Shown here piece by piece: positions 62,247 to 64,000 of a stretch of 64,000 nt of DNA (positions are counted from its first letter, which is position 1; each line of letters opens with the position of its first letter). The stretch lies in contig OZ345356.1 in assembly GCA_977006965.1 (NCBI GenBank), positions 3,157,192-3,221,191 on the forward strand, in the 5' to 3' direction. The notes beneath the pieces are model-generated. The model had not been told where the DNA came from. It saw only the letters and a list, made by a program, of their open reading frames with translations, and did not search any database. The translations under genes and the position numbers were made by a program. The DNA is from Phymatolithon calcareum (Eukaryota > Rhodophyta > Florideophyceae > Hapalidiales).

Positions 62247-63995
62247 TGAATAGGGAATAGGGAATAGGGAATAGGGAATAGGGAATAGGGAAAGGGAATA
62301 GGGAATAGGGAAGAGGGAATAGGGAATAGGGAATAGGGAATAGGGAATAGGGAATAGGGAATAGGGAATAGGGAATAGGGAATAGGGAATAGGGAATAGG
62401 GAATAGGGAATAGGGAATAGGGAATAGGGAATAGGGAATAGGGAATAGGGAATAGGGAATAGGGAATAGGGAATAGGGAATAGGGAATAGGGAATAGGGA
62501 ATAGGGAATAGGGAATAGGGAATAGGGAATAGGGAATAGGGAATAGGGAATAGGGAATAGGGAATAGGGAATAGGGAATAGGGAATAGGGAATAGGGAAT
62601 AGGGAATAGGGAATAGGGAATAGGGAATAGGGAATAGGGAATAGGGAATAGGGAATAGGGAATAGGGAATAGGGAATAGGGAATAGGGAATAGGGAATAG
62701 GGAATAGGGAATAGGGAATAGGGAATAGGGAATAGGGAATAGGGAATAGGGAATAGGGAATAGGGAATAGGGAATAGGGAATAGGGAATAGGGAATAGGG
62801 AATAGGGAATAGGGAATAGGGAATAGGGAATAGGGAATAGGGAATAGGGAATAGGGAATAGGGAATAGGGAATAGGGAATAGGGAATAGGGAATAGGGAA
62901 TAGGGAATAGGGAATAGGGAATAGGGAATAGGGAATAGGGAATAGGGAATAGGGAATAGGGAATAGGGAATAGGGAATAGGGAATAGGGAATAGGGAATA
63001 GGGAATAGGGAATAGGGAATAGGGAATAGGGAATAGGGAATAGGGAATAGGGAATAGGGAATAGGGAATAGGGAATAGGGAATAGGGAATAGGGAATAGG
63101 GAATAGGGAATAGGGAATAGGGAATAGGGAATAGGGAATAGGGAATAGGGAATAGGGAATAGGGAATAGGGAATAGGGAATAGGGAATAGGGAATAGGGA
63201 ATAGGGAATAGGGAATAGGGAATAGGGAATAGGGAATAGGGAATAGGGAATAGGGAATAGGGAATAGGGAATAGGGAATAGGGAATAGGGAATAGGGAAT
63301 AGGGAATAGGGAATAGGGAATAGGGAATAGGGAATAGGGAATAGGGAATAGGGAATAGGGAATAGGGAATAGGGAATAGGGAATAGGGAATAGGGAATAG
63401 GGAATAGGGAATAGGGAATAGGGAATAGGGAATAGGGAATAGGGAATAGGGAATAGGGAATAGGGAATAGGGAATAGGGAATAGGGAATAGGGAATAGGG
63501 AATAGGGAATAGGGAATAGGGAATAGGGAATAGGGAATAGGGAATAGGGAATAGGGAATAGGGAATAGGGAATAGGGAATAGGGAATAGGGATAGGGAAT
63601 AGGGAATAGGGAATAGGGAATAGGGAATAGGGAATAGGGAATAGGGAATAGGGAATAGGGAATAGGGAATAGGGAATAGGGAATAGGGAATAGGGAATAG
63701 GGAATAGGGGAATAGGGAATAGGGAATAGGGAATAGGGAATAGGGAATAGGGAATAGGGAATAGGGAATAGGGAATAGGGATAGGGAATAGGGAATAGGG
63801 AATAGGGAATAGTAGGGAATAGGGAATAGGGAATAGGGATAGGGAATAGGGAATAGGGAATAGGGAATAGGGAATAGGGAATAGGGAATAGGGAATAGGG
63901 AATAGGGAATAGGGAATAGGATAGGGAATAGGGAATAGGGAATAGGGAATAGGGAATAGGGAATAGGAATAGGGAATAGGGAATAGGGAATAGGG
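62247..63995 (+). repeat. telomere-type array (AATAGGG)n
   Basis: About 250 copies of a 7-bp unit AATAGGG, G-rich strand running 5'->3' toward the right edge, as at a chromosome end. Two variant units occur near the start (GGGAAAG, GGAAGAG at ~62288-62315). The bulk to ~63585 is homogeneous. From ~63590 single-base indels appear (GGATAGGG, AATAGGGG, AATAGTAGGG), and the window ends in TAGGGGCAGA. Confidence 0.9.
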
Positions 63996-64000
63996 GCAGA

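Noticed and set aside
62247-63995. Simple microsatellite rather than telomere
   Set aside because: Length, G-strand polarity, position at the window edge and the adjacent telomere-linked-helicase-type gene favour a telomere, though an internal array cannot be excluded from this window alone.

Overview
The window is eukaryotic, transposon-rich and ends in what looks like a chromosome end. It holds long uninterrupted ORFs, LINE-type non-LTR retrotransposons of at least five lineages, chromodomain Ty3/gypsy elements, hAT and PiggyBac-like transposase remnants, and no operons. The last ~1.75 kb is a (AATAGGG)n array whose G-rich strand runs toward the right edge, as a telomere would. A compact-gened alga (red alga) or similar protist would fit. 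I cannot fix the taxon from sequence alone, and I see no tRNA or rRNA genes.

Layout. 1-2.2 kb: the 5' part of a minus-strand gypsy element running off the left edge. 3.3-3.95 kb: a WD40 pseudogene. 4-8.9 kb: a plus-strand LINE interrupted by a 2.4-kb minus-strand LINE with an intact RT ORF and by a 57-bp LINE scrap, both with clean target-site duplications (TSDs). 12.0-14.5 kb: an unrecognised minus-strand gene in three frames, ending in a bZIP-like basic region. 15.6-18.6 kb: repeat fragments, a second WD40 pseudogene and a solo-LTR-like piece. 18.7-20.5 kb: two hAT transposase remnants, one fused to a LINE fragment. 21-26.1 kb: three LINEs nested inside one another. 26.9-36.1 kb: a plus-strand LINE fragment, then a minus-strand LINE split by a full-length gypsy element (29338-35153; TG..CA LTRs, 5-bp TSD, one 1607-aa polyprotein). 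36.1-45.3 kb: more LINE pieces, a foldback element (38.85-39.87 kb) and short repeats. 45.3-48.2 kb: mostly empty, then a truncated gypsy gag ending at a hairpin repeat.

48.4-59.8 kb is a different kind of region. It carries three large intact ORFs. (i) A ~1585-aa protein resembling fungal telomere-linked helicases: N-terminal zinc fingers, a tyrosine-recombinase-like region, a RecQ-type helicase and a C-terminal zinc cluster. (ii) A 579-aa orphan with a long disordered basic/acidic tail. (iii) A 1120-aa protein joining a ParB-like domain, a DPPF-type DNA amino-methyltransferase and a SET domain. Five copies of a ~35-bp palindrome (core AGAGATCTNAGATCTCT) sit only between and beside these genes. 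The helicase and the ParB-MTase-SET genes share an identical 23-nt pyrimidine-rich leader just upstream of their ATGs. I infer a subtelomeric module, possibly a mobile element or chromatin/DNA-modification system, which I do not recognise as described.

59.8-62.2 kb holds a PiggyBac-like transposase scrap and a purine-biased tract before the telomere-like array.
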